Assembly (NCBI GenBank): GCA_020746105.1
Contig: CM036632.1
Coordinates: 8,664,001-8,728,000, forward strand
Source: Trogon surrucura
Taxonomy: Eukaryota > Chordata > Aves > Trogoniformes > Trogonidae
Length of the DNA: 64,000 nucleotides
Direction of reading: 5' to 3'
The notes beneath the pieces were generated by a model. The model made no database searches. It saw only the letters and a program-made list of their open reading frames with translations, and was not told the DNA's origin. This document shows, piece by piece, positions 24,604 through 38,400 of the stretch. Position 1 is the first letter of the stretch. The number at the start of each line of letters is the position of its first letter. The translations under genes and the position numbers were made by a program.

Positions 24604-27600
24604 TGGCATGCTGGTCTTTACATAATCTCCCTTTGATTTACAACACCTCACCCTGTAAAACTGTAATGCTAAGAGTGTTTCTAAATCTGTACCACAAAGT
24701 TGAGTGACATTGCTGAGAAAACTAAAATTGAGATGTTGAATGATTTTGTGGATGTTCTTCTAAATCTTCCTATTTGCTTCCCACTGCAGCCATACAAAAC
24801 AAAACATTAAATACTTGACTTTCTGAAACCTCCACAGAAAGAAAAAAGTAAACATTCGTATATCCACAGCAAATACTCTGTTGTTCAGTAAAGAAACAAA
24901 TAATCAGCTCTGAATCCCCGATCGAACCAGAAAGACCTATTTCTTCTATGCTTCGCATTTTTTTTTGTTTTGACACAGCTTCAGCACTCAGATACTCGTA
25001 TGCAGTTCTCTGCCATCTGTGGGAGTTCTGCATGTGTAGCTGAGGGCAGGTTTGCTTGCTAGTAAGGAGCTATTGGACTGCTCGAAAAAAATGAAAGCAG
25101 CTCTTTGAGGTTTTTGCTTTGAAGAATTTTCAATTAAAAGTCAGTGATGAAGTCATGCAGTTGACCTAGTACATAAATATATTTTTGTCATTTAGGACAA
25201 CAACCAAGGTCAATAAAGAATAGTTTTTCTATGTCTCAGTGGAAAGAAGAATGTTATCCATGTGATTGCAAAGGGTCTGCCAAATGGGAAAAATCAGTCA
25301 AACAAAGAGCACAGGGTTGCTTGCTGAAGTAAACAATTCTAAATGAACAAAAGCTCTACATGAAAGTAAAATGTCCCACCCCCTAGTGAAAGCTGTTTTC
25401 AAAGCTCTGTATTCTTTCAGAGTGCTGTAATACTGATTAACCTAATGTTTTTCTTCTGCTGATACAACAGTCTGGTTCCTCAGTCTACTGTGATTTCAGC
25501 TGTCATATTCTGCTCTAAATATTTTAATATTTTACAAACTCCCTTCTAACTTAGACCAAAATCTGGTTTTCTACTCCCTGTACTTCAGAAGATGCATCTG
25601 TACTGTACATCTTTCACATCAAACAAGTTCATTTGAAGATTTATATATAAAAGTTATACTAGAGGCAAAAAAGGCCAAATAAGACGAGAAAATCCCCTTT
25701 TGTACAGGTGCAGGAGAGCTTAGTTACCCTTCTAAGACGTGCAACTGAAAACCAGCAAAGAAAATCCTCTTGGTGCATACGTGGACTACTGGGCTGCTAA
25801 TTTAAGGTGATCAATGTGCTACCAAACTGGAAGATGTCGGCTCACAGAAAACATACAGGAAAAGGGATGTATGATGATGAGGAACACAGATAATACCTTA
25901 GAAACCCAGAATATGACTGCAGTGGCAGGATACACCCTACGTTCTACAATGGTCAAGGCAAGATGAGCCCAGTGCCTCGCTGGCACTTCTGGATTTTAGG
26001 GCTTTTGTTTGTACAACTGCTAAAATCAAAGTGGATTAAACATGCCGTGTGACTATGAATATCCCATATAAAAAATACTATTGCTCTGAATTTTATCTAA
26101 TATTCCTCGATGTGATGAGGCTGGCCTTTGCAAACATTTCTTAAAAACTGCAACACGCTCAAAAAGCCCAGGGCTCACCACACTGTTTCACATGAAAATG
26201 AGAAGGTGTTTTAGGGAGCTGCTAGCGGTGCTTTTAGTGAGGATTGTCCATGTCTTATCATAACCTGTGTTACTTAACAATTTCAAATCACATCCCACTA
26301 ACCAGGAAGTACAGGTTGTCAGCATGAATCTGGATTTCAGGCAGTTAGTTAAATAGGTTTCGACATATACTTGCTTCCTATGCAGAGAGAAAAGTAAGAT
26401 GTCCTCAGGATTCAGATAAGCTGGAAAGATCGGGAGGGGAAAGAAGTTGCCTGGCTAAGTCTTTTCACTAGAAATTTCCATTAGAAAAATTTGTTTCTCA
26501 GTCTGTGACAACTCAGACTGAACTAACTTGCTTAAAATATTTTGAAACACTTAAGGAAGATCTTTAGTTTGTATATTAGCATAGCTCCCCCAAGGATTAG
26601 AACAATTTATAACAGCTGATAACCCAGCCCATTTCTTTCAGACAGCACGTATCTAAAAGCAATGAATAGTGTAAATGTTTCTATGAACAACTAGCTTACA
26701 AATATGCCATTCATATGCTGAATTTCAATCATTCCAGTCTTAGGAGTCCTATAATTCATTCAAGAGAGCAAGAGAAAAACCCATTTCTGTTTTCAGCTGC
26801 ATTTAAAAAAAATAATAGAAGTTGAACTTCTAACAGCACGGTTCTCATTTTGTCCCTCTATGTCCCCAGTCGCTGCGTGCAGTTATGCTGGCAGATTCCT
26901 ACCATTGCAGAAGTGTGATCCTACTGCAGTGGAGACCATCTCTTTTTCTTTACAGAGATTTGCTCCATGCTGGGGAAAGGCGTCTGCACGTAACTGGGCA
27001 GAACAAAAACTGCCGGAGGATGCCAGTTTGCATGGCAGTGGCAATGGCAGCTGTGCACTGCTCTCAGTCTCAGGGCAGTGCCCAGAAAACCATTCTCACA
27101 GGAGGCTGGATTCAGCTCCCATGAAAATTACTGACACCTTAACTCCCAACACGCTTCTGTAACAGACTGTGTGAAAATCGTCTACGGAGAATGCGTAATC
27201 ACTAATTCAAGGAGGTGCAACATAAATTTTAAAGAGAAGTAACGCAAGCACAATCATGGGCAGCACGATCACAGTATTTCATATAGTTTTAAAACATCAG
27301 CTCCTGTTTTAAGTCCTAAGAAATACAGCAACTAAGGCCCTTAAGTGCTAACCATGTAAGTTAGAAACAAATCTCACATCTCACTTATTGCCAGTATTAT
27401 GGTTTCTATCTATATAGGTCATACTGTTTCTAATGTCAGGATGGTTGAATTTGTCAGCACTATGTTTCAGTCTCATTACTCTTATTTTTTAATGCAGAGC
27501 AAATCTGATTAAACTATGCTTTAGTTAAATGCATATTCTAAATCATAGGGCACTAGAACCATCACTACAATAATAAGCACTAGTGGAGACTGATGCATTT

Positions 27601-27663
27601 CCTTGGAAGTGAGGTGGGGGTTGCTCTGAAGAAGTCAGCACAACTGTTAACTGTTATTTTTGT

Positions 27664-27746
27664 CCTGCTATAATAAAGTTATCTATTTTATCTATCTATC
27701 TAAAGTTATCTATCTATCTATCCTACTATAATAAAGTTATCTATTA
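27664..27746. repeat. TCTA microsatellite flanked by near-identical repeats
   Basis: An interrupted (TATC)n tract at about 27685-27722 is flanked by the nearly identical 24-base blocks CCTGCTATAATAAAGTTATC+TATT (from 27664) and CCTACTATAATAAAGTTATC+TATT (from 27722). The arrangement suggests slippage that duplicated both repeat and flank. Confidence 0.75.
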
Positions 27747-30700
27747 GTTGGTCTGCCGTGTTCCTTGGAAATGCATCTCATTTGACACAGTTTATGATGT
27801 CCGAGTTGCAATGCTGAGGCACAGATGACGGCTAAAGGAAGCGCTGGCTTTGAATGTATTTGGATTTACCGCTGCGGTGAGCTCCTGGGAGTGGAATACT
27901 CACAAATCTGAGAAATTCCTATTAGACATCTGAGGATTGGCCTTTACCCTTTTTATACATGCATTAAGCTCAAATACCTTTACCATCTATTTGGGCTAAC
28001 AGACACAATTTTCCCTCCTGTTAATGCACTCCTGCAGAACCAGGACTGACATTCCGGTTGGAGGCTTGGTACATTACAGCGCACAAACTGTGACCTACTT
28101 TATCCACTGCTGTATAATGCAACTGGTTTGTGACAGTAGCTCATGAAAGGTTTATACACCCACACTCCTTATTTTGTTTAAATCACAAGAACTGTGAGAA
28201 TTACATTGAGTAATTTAAACAGTTGAAAGCAGTAATGAAAAATACCATAGACTATAAGATGAAAATCCATTAAAGAAAATCTATTGGAATAACTTATTAG
28301 CAGGGGCTTAGAGTAAAATATATATATAGAAAGGAGTTCCACCCCAGCCTCCCAATGAAATGCCAAAGAAGCCTGAACATGAAACTGGAACCACCAGCAA
28401 TCTTTCTGAAATAAGACCTGACTTTTAAAGAGACGGTTCTTTATAAAGTCTGTCTATTTTTAGCCTCTTACTATGGGAAGTCAGCACGTATGCAATTATT
28501 TTTGGGACCTTTCACTTCAGGAAATCTTCAGTCATTAGTGATAGGAAAATGATGCACTGAAGAAAACGATATATTAAGCAAACAAACAAATAAGGAACTA
28601 GAAATTATGCCCGTAGACATTCCTGCTACTTATGAATCTGAATGGAACTGCTAGAGGATCACTCATCAGCAGAGGCTTCTCCAAAATGGATATAGAGAAG
28701 GGACAGGACAAACCTAACTCTCAGCAACAGAGTCTGTAAAATCTTTAGTCTTTGCCTCCATGACTTTAGACAACAAACAATTTCAGGGCATTTTTTAATT
28801 CACTTAGGATTGGACTAGGGAAGCAAGAGCTGACATAAAGGAGACTCCCAAAACCCAGCATCTTGTAATGGAGATGGGAAGAAAGGGCTGAAAGATCTCT
28901 AGCAGAATTTGTGCAGTGCACTGCACCGTGCTTTCCTGATATTCTGACAGAAAGAGTAAGGATTCATTGGGAGATATCCGGATGACATTTTTACAATTCA
29001 AGTGTACAAAGAGAAAAGAAATACTGGAAGATACAAGCATTAGATTAGATGAAAAACTGACAAGAACACCTCAGTTTAGGAGAGACCAAACTAAACAGAA
29101 TTAGATATACTGGAGATCGTGTTGCTACTGATTATCCAAGTGTTCTCCAAATCATTCAGTGACCTGGGATTCCTGAAGAGACAGCCACAGAAACACAACG
29201 GCTCAGGGGAGACAACCCTGGACTGAGAGAAAAATCCAGAATGGAGGCAACCAGCGCATCTCCAGTGCATCTGATTAATGCAGGTTTTTTCCATGTAAAT
29301 AGTCAAGATAGAAAAAGGAAACTGTGAAAATAGAAAGAACCGACCAGAAATGGAGAGAGATCGTTCCAGACTGGCAGGTCCCCGGCAAAAAGCATTTTGG
29401 GATTTACAGGCAAAAGCCAACATGGGCAGAAAACCAGAAGGCCAGATTTGCTGGGCAGCTTCACAAAAACTGCATTTTCACCCACTAGTCCCTCTCATTT
29501 CTGAAATGTTTCTTACTTGCAAAATAAGACAGGTTCTGTAAAGTCACCAAATTTAAACTCTTACACAGACTAAAGCAAATGATCAGGTAAAAAAAATTTA
29601 AAAAACAGAAGTCAATTACATTGAGAAAGATGCCCAAGGGACTAGAACTGCAGTCTGGGCTTAAAGGGAAGTCTGGGGCAAGTAGCTCGACTGTCCTGCA
29701 ATCCATCACCCGGCTCTTCGCTCACTTCTGCATCACAGACTCCACAGTGCCTACTGACAGTCTGGGGCCTTCCCTGCCTTCCCCTCTGCATTTTTTTTTT
29801 GCCAAAAGTCTCACGTCTAGTTTTGTTGCAGGACGATTTGGAGGTTTTACATTTTAACTGGTGACAGCTTTTTCTCCAAGCTTTTAACACATCTCATAAA
29901 TAGAAATTTTGGGTTTGTATATCTAAATTATTAATAAAAAACCCCAGAATTTTCAGTAAAAAATGCTCCCATTTTTTCACTGTTGTATTGAAAAAGTTTA
30001 AAAGAAGAAAAAGATTGCAAAACCCCTGAAGAATTTCTGCTCTCCTTCAAAACAGGAAAAAAAATGTTTATATAATCACAGGAAAATCACCCAATTGTAT
30101 TTGTTTTTATTCCATTACAAATAACTATTAACAACTGCAGAGCGATGGGTAAAAATACAGTTTTGGTACTGGTTCAGACTTGTGCGAGCAGATGCACTGC
30201 TGCGCCTGTGTAAGCACAGTTCCGACGATCACGGATTTTGTAGCTTATCTAAATGATCATCTTTCCTTTTTTTTTTTTCCCCACACACATTCCCAACGTA
30301 GTTTCAGAAATTAAATGTTACTGTAATCTTTATAACTTTTCAAAGACATCTGAGTCCGGGGTGTGGACCAATAAAGTGGAATCTGCATCATGAGTCTTAT
30401 GACTTTTATCACTACATTCTCAGCTGTTAGTGCCAAGATTAAACTTTCAGAAACATCTCAAGCATCTTGAATTCGGCTTGATGAAAACCACCACACACTC
30501 AGCTATCTGCGCGGCTTTGTTCTTGATTTTCTTTTTGTAATAAAAGGAAATTTTAGAGAGTTTTGTGCAACTGAAACCTTGTACATATGTTTCTAAATCA
30601 AAAGCAATCACATATATGAACCCATTCTAAACCGTTTTGATGCAGCACTTTTGTTTTCACAAAGAAACAACTGAATACCTGCAAATACAGTAATGTTTTT

Positions 30701-33700
30701 TTTTTTAAAAAGGAAAAGCAGAGTCAAATTCTTTTCATTGCAGTGTCCTACTGACACAAAATAACCTTCCACTTTAAACCTGTTTATATGGCTCAGTTTG
30801 AAATAAAATAATCTGAGGAAATACCTTCAATGTCTCAGTTCTTAAGATACGTACGTGTGTGAATATATATATTATATAACAGATACATTAAAAGTGTGAA
30901 AACCTGGAATATGGGGAGATCACCACTTACTAGAGCTTCACAATGAGATTAATTAAATAATTAGAGCTATAGTAAAAGGAGGGCAGATGAAATTAGAAAC
31001 AAATAATTTTGTTTAAAATCTTCCTAAAATGTGACTCAATTTCAAACACCCCTTGTGAAAATGAGGAAAAAAAAAAAAAAAGGAAAGAAACTGTCCCATC
31101 AAACTGATTAATTCCTTACAGTTTACTGAGCTGAATTTTTCTAAATAAGCCACAGAGGTGCATTCTTTAAGAAATCCATTAGCTGTTCAGACTACAGCTT
31201 TTCCTAATCCACCATTATTACTTACAGGACATTTTAAATGTATTTTTTTATGCCTAGTGTAAGAAGTCTCACCCTCTTTTCAATATTTTCCTTGGGAAAA
31301 TACTGTCCTGCAAACACACATGCAATTGTAACTTCATTTTATGGCCCCATTAATAGGGATCCATTAGACCACATGAATATACTCCTGTCTTGATCTGTTC
31401 ATGGAATGTATTCCAAGAAGTTTCACAGTGTGGCCATTTTTTTCTCTCGGTGCTGAATTTAACGTTTTTCCTTTCCTCGATCCATTCTGCTTTGGTGTGA
31501 TAGGATTATTTTGCTGCGATTACATGCAGCCATCCTTCAAAAGCACGGAGACCAGCCTTACCCCGCTGACCTTACCCCCGGTGAGCACCCTGAGCTTTTG
31601 AGCCCTTCCTCATAATTCAGGTGGGGACACGGCACAGCTGCACGAGGAGCGTCCGACTGCATTTCGGGCTTCTGGGCAGCACGCACCTGTTCCTGCTCTA
31701 GCGCTCCTCAAGTATGCAGCCTGCTCTCCCATTTATCTGCAATCTCATTCGTATTTAGGGTTTGCCAGTGACAGAACACCTACGTTTGGAGTTCTTTCAG
31801 CACGTTGCTGGTTGCACCTTCCCAAGGGAAAACATTCCTTCTATGGAAGAAGCACTATTTAAAATCTCTGAGGGTAGGTGAGTGGTAGCTTCTACTGCTG
31901 AAGGAGAAATACAGCCTGAAAATCAGATGGAATGTAAAAGACTCTTATTCTCTCCTGTGTCTGGAGATCAACCCCCCCTACACCTGCTGTGAAAATTACT
32001 TTCTGTCTCAGTTTGGTTTGACTTGATTTTCCACACATCGTGTACTCTGAGTGTTACACAAGTACCTTGCGAAGCCAAGATCTGTGAGCACTGCCAGCTA
32101 ATAGGGTTACACTTGGTTTTGCCCTAAACCCAGAAATACTTATTTCTTTTACTGTTTCCCCTCAGAATAATAAAATTTCACAAATTCTATGCAGGGAAGA
32201 AGAAGAAGGAAAAAGCCCTTACAAAATGAAACAGCTGAAAGTGCCAGACTGTGTACAGAACCAATGGTCTTTCCAACAGACCTCAGATGACATGCAGGTT
32301 ACTAAATCACCGATTTAAATACATTTTTGTTAAAGTAATTTCAACAAATTGGAACAATAAAATCAGAAAGGACATCATCTGCAAAAAAAAACAAAACAAA
32401 ACAAGCCCCAGCTCATCTGCTATTCACTTGCATCCTTTGGAGTTTAGTATTTTTTAGCCATATTTTCTATAGCAGGTAATATTTTAGAAAATTTTGTAAA
32501 ATATTTTGGAACTAATTCATCTCATCAGCTGTGCCATTTTGAGGAGAATTCATTCCCTACAAGTCTAAAGCTGTGAGCCACTAAACGGAATCTTGAGTGC
32601 TGTGCTTCTCTCTACATTTTCAGACTGGAAATAGAAGAGTAAGGACTCTCACACATCAATATAGATAATTTTGTGGAATGTAGCAGCAGAGCAGTATAGC
32701 CAACAAAATGTCCAGGTAGTTAAAGACTGAAGGAAGCACACCTTTTTCTTCACATTCAAAAAGAAATTTAGCAGGCACATGCGTTAACAGAGGTCAACAG
32801 CCCTTCAAGGTGCTATTAATTTATAAAGTAATTTTCACACTTTCTATCCTAGAGCACTTCTCCAAACTAGTAATGGATAGCATAAAAGATACAGTGAAAG
32901 AAGAATAAAGAATTACAAACAAGCGGAAAAAAAAGAGACACTTGAAACAAGCTGTGAAGGGAGGGGAGAATCGGTAGTTCCTGTGAGGCTCCGTTCCCCC
33001 CTGGGCTACCAAAGCCAGCAGCCCAGCGCGCAGGGTCGGGGCTCGTGTGACACAGCGGGCACGGGGCAGATGAGCTGAGCTAAAAGTGAGCAGCCATCAC
33101 AGATGGGCAGTTCTCCTCCCCCGTCTTACGCGTGCACTATTTCCCTTCCACTGGACGTAAGGTTTGTGGCGTTCAGTTTATCGGGCTCATCCAGCAGAAA
33201 ACAAACCCAAGGGGCAGCAGAACAGGAGCGAAGAGCAGTTCTTTGTCATCTGAGCCAGCTCACCGTGAAACCGTAATCGCTAGCGCCAAAAAAAGGAAAA
33301 GGTGGCAAAAGCCTTGGCCAAGGAAACACAGAACTGCCTCTTTAATAGGGAAGTCGCTGGATCACCTTAGCTGCACCATAAAAATCAGACTGTTGGTTCC
33401 TACTTGAAAAAAAAATTCCCCAAGTGTTTCATTCTGGTTATGTTCTCAGGAAAACGAAGACTTCACTATTTGTTTAATAATAACGAACATGTTTCAACAT
33501 GCTTTCGGAAACCAGAAAGATAAATTAAGAATGCCTTTGGATATGTTAATTACAATCAATCTACATTTCTAATTTCCTCTTAATATCCTTTTCAAGTATC
33601 ACACTGGCCAAGATTATACAAACACTGTCATAAAATGATACGTCTTTGACTAAAATAGACCCTTGAGATAAGGTATACACAGCTTTGTGCTGCAAGCCCC

Positions 33701-34084
33701 AACAGAGCAGAATGGGACTGCTAGCTCGCATTAACCGAGTCTTTGGCTGATATTTTCATGGAAGGTATGCTGATCTTTCTAGTAGTGTCAATAGAATCAC
33801 ATTACTGCTCGAGTCAGCATTTTCTAAAAGCTATTTGGCAGCTCACCATTCATCCCCTACAGTTAGATTCAACACTGTTTACAGCATCTAATAAACAGGG
33901 TTAGAGTCACATACGAATTTAAGAAACACTTTGTTGCTATTCTTAATGTAGTTAACTTTGTAATAAATTGCTGTATCTATTTAAAATGGCTTTTCTTCTT
34001 TGTCTTTTGATCATGAAACTTTATGCTTTATTTGTGACATCTGAGTTTTCAGTAACAATAAATGCTTTGTCTGCTTCATGTGAA

Positions 34085-34380
34085 GAGCTCAGTGGTTTAA
34101 TTAAAGGAGATTAATTGAATTAACTAAATTAATTCAGTTAAACCAAATGTGTAAAAAGACAAGGTTAAGAAACTGTTGTGCCATGCTGTTCGGTATTGGT
34201 GAGGGCTCACAATCCACTTCAGTGCAAAGTTAGACGGTTTAGACTGAATCACTAATAAAAGCGGTTTAAACTGACCTTGCTGACTTTACAGTGAAGTAGG
34301 GTTTAATGACATTAATAAACAACAGAACAATAAATAGCAGAAAAAAAGAGCAGCTGGAGCATCAACAAAATTAATTAAGG
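34085..34380. promoter_or_regulatory. TTAATTAA-rich candidate conserved non-coding element
   Basis: The stretch is dense in homeodomain-type cores (TTTAATTAAAGG, GATTAATTG, GAATTAAC, AAATTAATTC, AAAATTAATTAAGG), with an 8-base palindrome TGAATTAA/TTAATTCA and an ATGCAAAC octamer-like site shortly after. A regulatory role is inferred from motif density only. Confidence 0.3.
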
Positions 34381-37300
34381 CATCACAGCTGAGATTGATA
34401 ATGCAAACCCCTGGACAGTAACTTCTCAAACTAGTACAACTGTTTCCAAACAGCCATCTGTCTGGGCCCCAGGGCTATTTTATGTATGGACACTCTTAAA
34501 TTAACTTAGCAGAGCTCAGTTAAGGAATTACAGGAATAATGTGATAATATTGAAAGCTAATATGACATAAGCAATATGAATTTGCACTGGTTTAAGAAAA
34601 AAACCTCAAAAGGGGCAATTTTACAACTTTCTTTCAAGTGGTGAAACAGCTGTGTGTCCTAGAGTCCTAAAATAATTGATTTGATGACAGGAAAGCTCTA
34701 TGAGAGTGATTAAAAGGAGATTTGTTTTTCCTTTTGAAACAAATGGCAAAGAAGGCAAAGGAAATCTTATCACCACATTACTCTCCAAAACAACATAAAT
34801 ATAGTTTATGGAAAGATTCAATTTCTTCAGAGACGGGAGGTTTTTTTAATCAGTTCAAGTGCCACCCTTAGCCCCTACTTTTCTCAGTTACAACATTTTG
34901 AAAACGGTTCCATCTTGTCCTCTAAAAAGGCAATTCCAACTTTCATATTTAAGATTTTATACACATGAAGACTGTAAACTACGACTGTATAATCATCTAA
35001 TATCATATACATCCTTTGTCACAGTGGTCATGTTGTAAATATATAGGTTTGTTTATTAGAAATAAGTGGGCAATGTATGCATTTGTAACCCTAACTGGGA
35101 TCACAGACAATGGAACATGTGAAAAAACACGCCTTGATGAGATGATGTAAATGCTAACCAATTGAAAATAGATAGTCCAAAACACAAACATTAAACTTCA
35201 ATCATTTAAAAGGAATTAGCAAGCCTGCTAGGTCAGCTTCTATCACCACCTTCAGGAATGCAATTTTCCAACAATTAACACTGACAGAATTAAACATGTA
35301 TTACAAAGAGAATTTCGCTTTTATTTTTTTAAAATTTATAATGAGATTAATTTCATCATATTAAATTTGAATCCACTGTTTTCAGATCTTCAAAATGAGA
35401 TCTATTTATATCTTCTTTTAAAAAAAGATACCATTTTTTTCAAGTAAATTCTTGATAAAACATAGTAAATAGGCTACAAAATTCCACAAAGACTTGAAGA
35501 AAACCTTGATTGCTCTGCCAAAGTTTTCTTTACATATCAGTCAGGTCTGCTGAAAGACAACATATGCCTCATGGATTTTATTTTTCATCATTTCTGTACA
35601 CTGTTACTACTTTGTTTAATCTAGCTCTAAGATACTAAAGCCAAAAAGTCTACTTCACTTACTGCATAGCAACACCCCATAAATACACACCCACATATAA
35701 GTGCTATTTTTCCCCGTTGTGATGTACAATTTTGCTCCTCAGAATGAATGCTTTTCAGATACAAAATATCCCTTAGGCAATTGTATGGGTTAGTAGATAA
35801 AACCTGATCTTTTGCGGATTAAAATAATGTGTGGATTAATATAAATATGAATAAATGTTCAGAAAATCTATGCAGCCCCTGTAACAAACTGCTATTAAAA
35901 AAGAAAAATGTAACAGCCTTCCAGTTGTACTGCACGATGATGGATACTGCCCTGAAGAAAATTCTTCTTGTTCCAAACATTTCATAATTAAATGAAGCAG
36001 TGAGCAAAGGTCCTGCACATGGCACAGTGCAGACACAGAAAAAGTGTGTCAGGTCGTAACACCTTGCCACATCCAATGCTCTAACAGCAAGGCAACGGAG
36101 GAGGCTATGATACATAAAGGAAGGTTTGGAAAAGAATGCCTTCTGAAAAATTAGGCAATCCTTTTGTCTTGATCTACTTGTAACTAATGATAGATAGAAT
36201 GGATGCACAATAAAAAGTGAAAGAATAATCACAGTGCATCAGGTTAATGACCTGACTGCTGTTAATTCCTTTGACATTTACAGAGCATGGACTATGCTAC
36301 AATTAAAATGCTTCACATGGAAATTTTAGTGGTATCATCTATTAAAAAGCAGGATGGATTTGTAATTAACAATAGATTAACAACAAAGGATTTGATGACT
36401 AGAGTGACTGAAGAGTTGCAAGGCTCTAGTCACAACAAGCTCCGATCGCTGCAGCAGTGATGTTAATAGGTACTCTTTACGTACAGACCTTCCTACTGTA
36501 GTTTCTAAAAGAAAGCACACTGTGAGGATGTCAAACAATTCTAGAATACTCTATTTCATATCCGTGTATGAGTATGTAACTCCATTTAACTAAAAAGAAC
36601 AGTTAAGTTGCATGGAGAATAAGGAAGGAAAAGAACATTTAAGCGAAGACTCAGTGTAGACTTCAAATGTGTAGAAATTTGGCACATGAAGGTGAACCAG
36701 CGGAGCAGTGGCACAGTCTACGGCAACAGCAGAGAAGAACTCCAAATGACGACCCACAGCCGAGTGAAAAGCTGCGAAGGTCATTCGGCAACACGGAGAA
36801 CAGAGGCCTCCCATTAAACTCCCTAATTCCTGATCACACATCAGCAATTTTTTGTCATCTGAAATCCAGAGTTGTAGATTTTTTGGGATAGTAGATATGT
36901 AACTAACCAGGCCTCACCATTTAAAAACAGAGACCTGATTCTAAACTCTCTCACCCCGCAGGGATACAAAGGTACATCTTCCCTTTCCTGAAGAAGTCCC
37001 ACAAAAACCAGGCTCAGAATGAGGGCACGGATATACATGCTGTTATGTACTAAGCTGAAAAGGTCTAAGCCATGACTGGCCCCTGGCTTTTAACTCCTGC
37101 CAATCACCTGGAGTGATTCCTCAGCCATAAACACCAACCAGGTATGAGAGTACTCCCTCATACTCTGCTCAATTTAACCACGTTATGGGCTGCTGAAAGT
37201 CATTATCCCTCTCTCTCACCATTTCACAATCTCCTTTGTGTTAGATAGAGCAATCAGGTTGTAGTAATGTGGAAAACTAACCTGTCCCATACCAAAGCAC

Positions 37301-38288
37301 CTCACTGACCCAAACTCATGGTGCAGTTACACAATCACTAGAACTGATGAGCAGCTACAGAGCAGGATCAACTTTTTTGGCAGCTCCCAGCATGATCCAA
37401 CTCATTGTGTCGAAACCGCAGCCTGAATGCTCTTACATCGTTCAGGGCAAAGATCATCAACCCGAGAACACACCTGCGGCAGGGCCGTCAGCCTGAGGGA
37501 CCACACCACGGTAACGGGTACCACAGGAACAACAGCTGAACGACCTCACCAGCACCTACTGGTGTGTAGTTCACATCCCTGCATGTATCATGATTGAGTC
37601 CAGCCCACAGAAGCTGCTAAGATGTAGACTCGTAGAGGAGCTAGAGAATGCTCCTGCACTAGTAAACAAGGAGGCTAGATGAACAGTCATAACTATACCA
37701 CTGTGCTGAAGTGAGTAACTTTGACCCTGTCAGTAACGCCTTCCCCACAATCAGGGAACAAGACAACATACGACAGGGTCAGTTCTTAAAGTAACTTGGC
37801 CTCATTTCCCCAGGCAATTATATATTAGGTTGTTTGGGTTTGTTTTCTTTTTTTAGAACTGTGCAGGCCAACTTACGCTATAAATAACTATAGGAAAATG
37901 CCAGTAGAACACGCACCAGATAGAAATCCCCCAGATCAGAAAAGCTGTACTACAACCCAGCTGGTCAGGACTTACATGTTGTGTAGCTGGTAGTGGTCCG
38001 ACCCTGCCCTAGGAAACACTGGCAGCATGTGGTCACAGTCCTCTGAAATTACTGAATTTTGGCCTTGTACTGTACTTTTCATTGCCATCTTCAGCTACAG
38101 AGGCAACTAACTTCAAGTACATAGTGACTGTGAAGAAACAGCCAGGCAAATATTTCCACCAGACCTTACCTACTCTTCTCACTCGGATTACTGACCTATT
38201 ATGTCCTATTTTTTAATACAACCTGAAGTATAAAAATTCAACACAATGTAGAAAAAATAAATTGAAATACACAATTGAATTCACTTAC

Positions 38289-38400
38289 CTTTAGCTTCCT
38301 GCTTAGTCCAGAATTCTTTCACCCTCTTTATAATGTTTTTTTCTTCTCTCAAATGCTTTTGCCACTGACGCAGCTCTTGTATTTCACTATCACAGCGGAC
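38289..38400 (-). CDS. IQCK: IQCK exon 8
   Basis: The 112-nt exon encodes [20 protein letters not shown] and then [17 protein letters not shown], ending with the first base of the next codon. The acceptor is CATTTCCCAG (exon begins at 38400) and the donor GTAAGTGA lies below 38289. Its first two residues complete the IQ motif begun in the previous exon. The strongly charged helix resembles the human segment. A 43-bp tandem duplication begins 12 bases inside the upstream intron. Confidence 0.93.

Larger units (their letters stand above)
23590..38288. other. Gene-poor region between GPRC5B and the last recognised IQCK exon
   Basis: No coding exon was recognised in nearly 15 kb. IQCK is transcribed toward this region and its last coding exon (a short tail after codon 223) is expected here or is too diverged to see by eye. 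Contents noted are an old repeat fragment near 24565-24600, a TCTA microsatellite at 27.68-27.72 kb and a TTAATTAA-rich patch at 34.08-34.38 kb. Confidence 0.6.

Noticed and set aside
32149-32186. Candidate last IQCK exon (good pyrimidine tract, CATAG acceptor, 12-residue tail then TAA)
   Set aside because: Phase fits, but the tail does not resemble the mammalian C-terminus, no poly(A) signal follows, and equally good acceptors exist elsewhere (for example near 26384).
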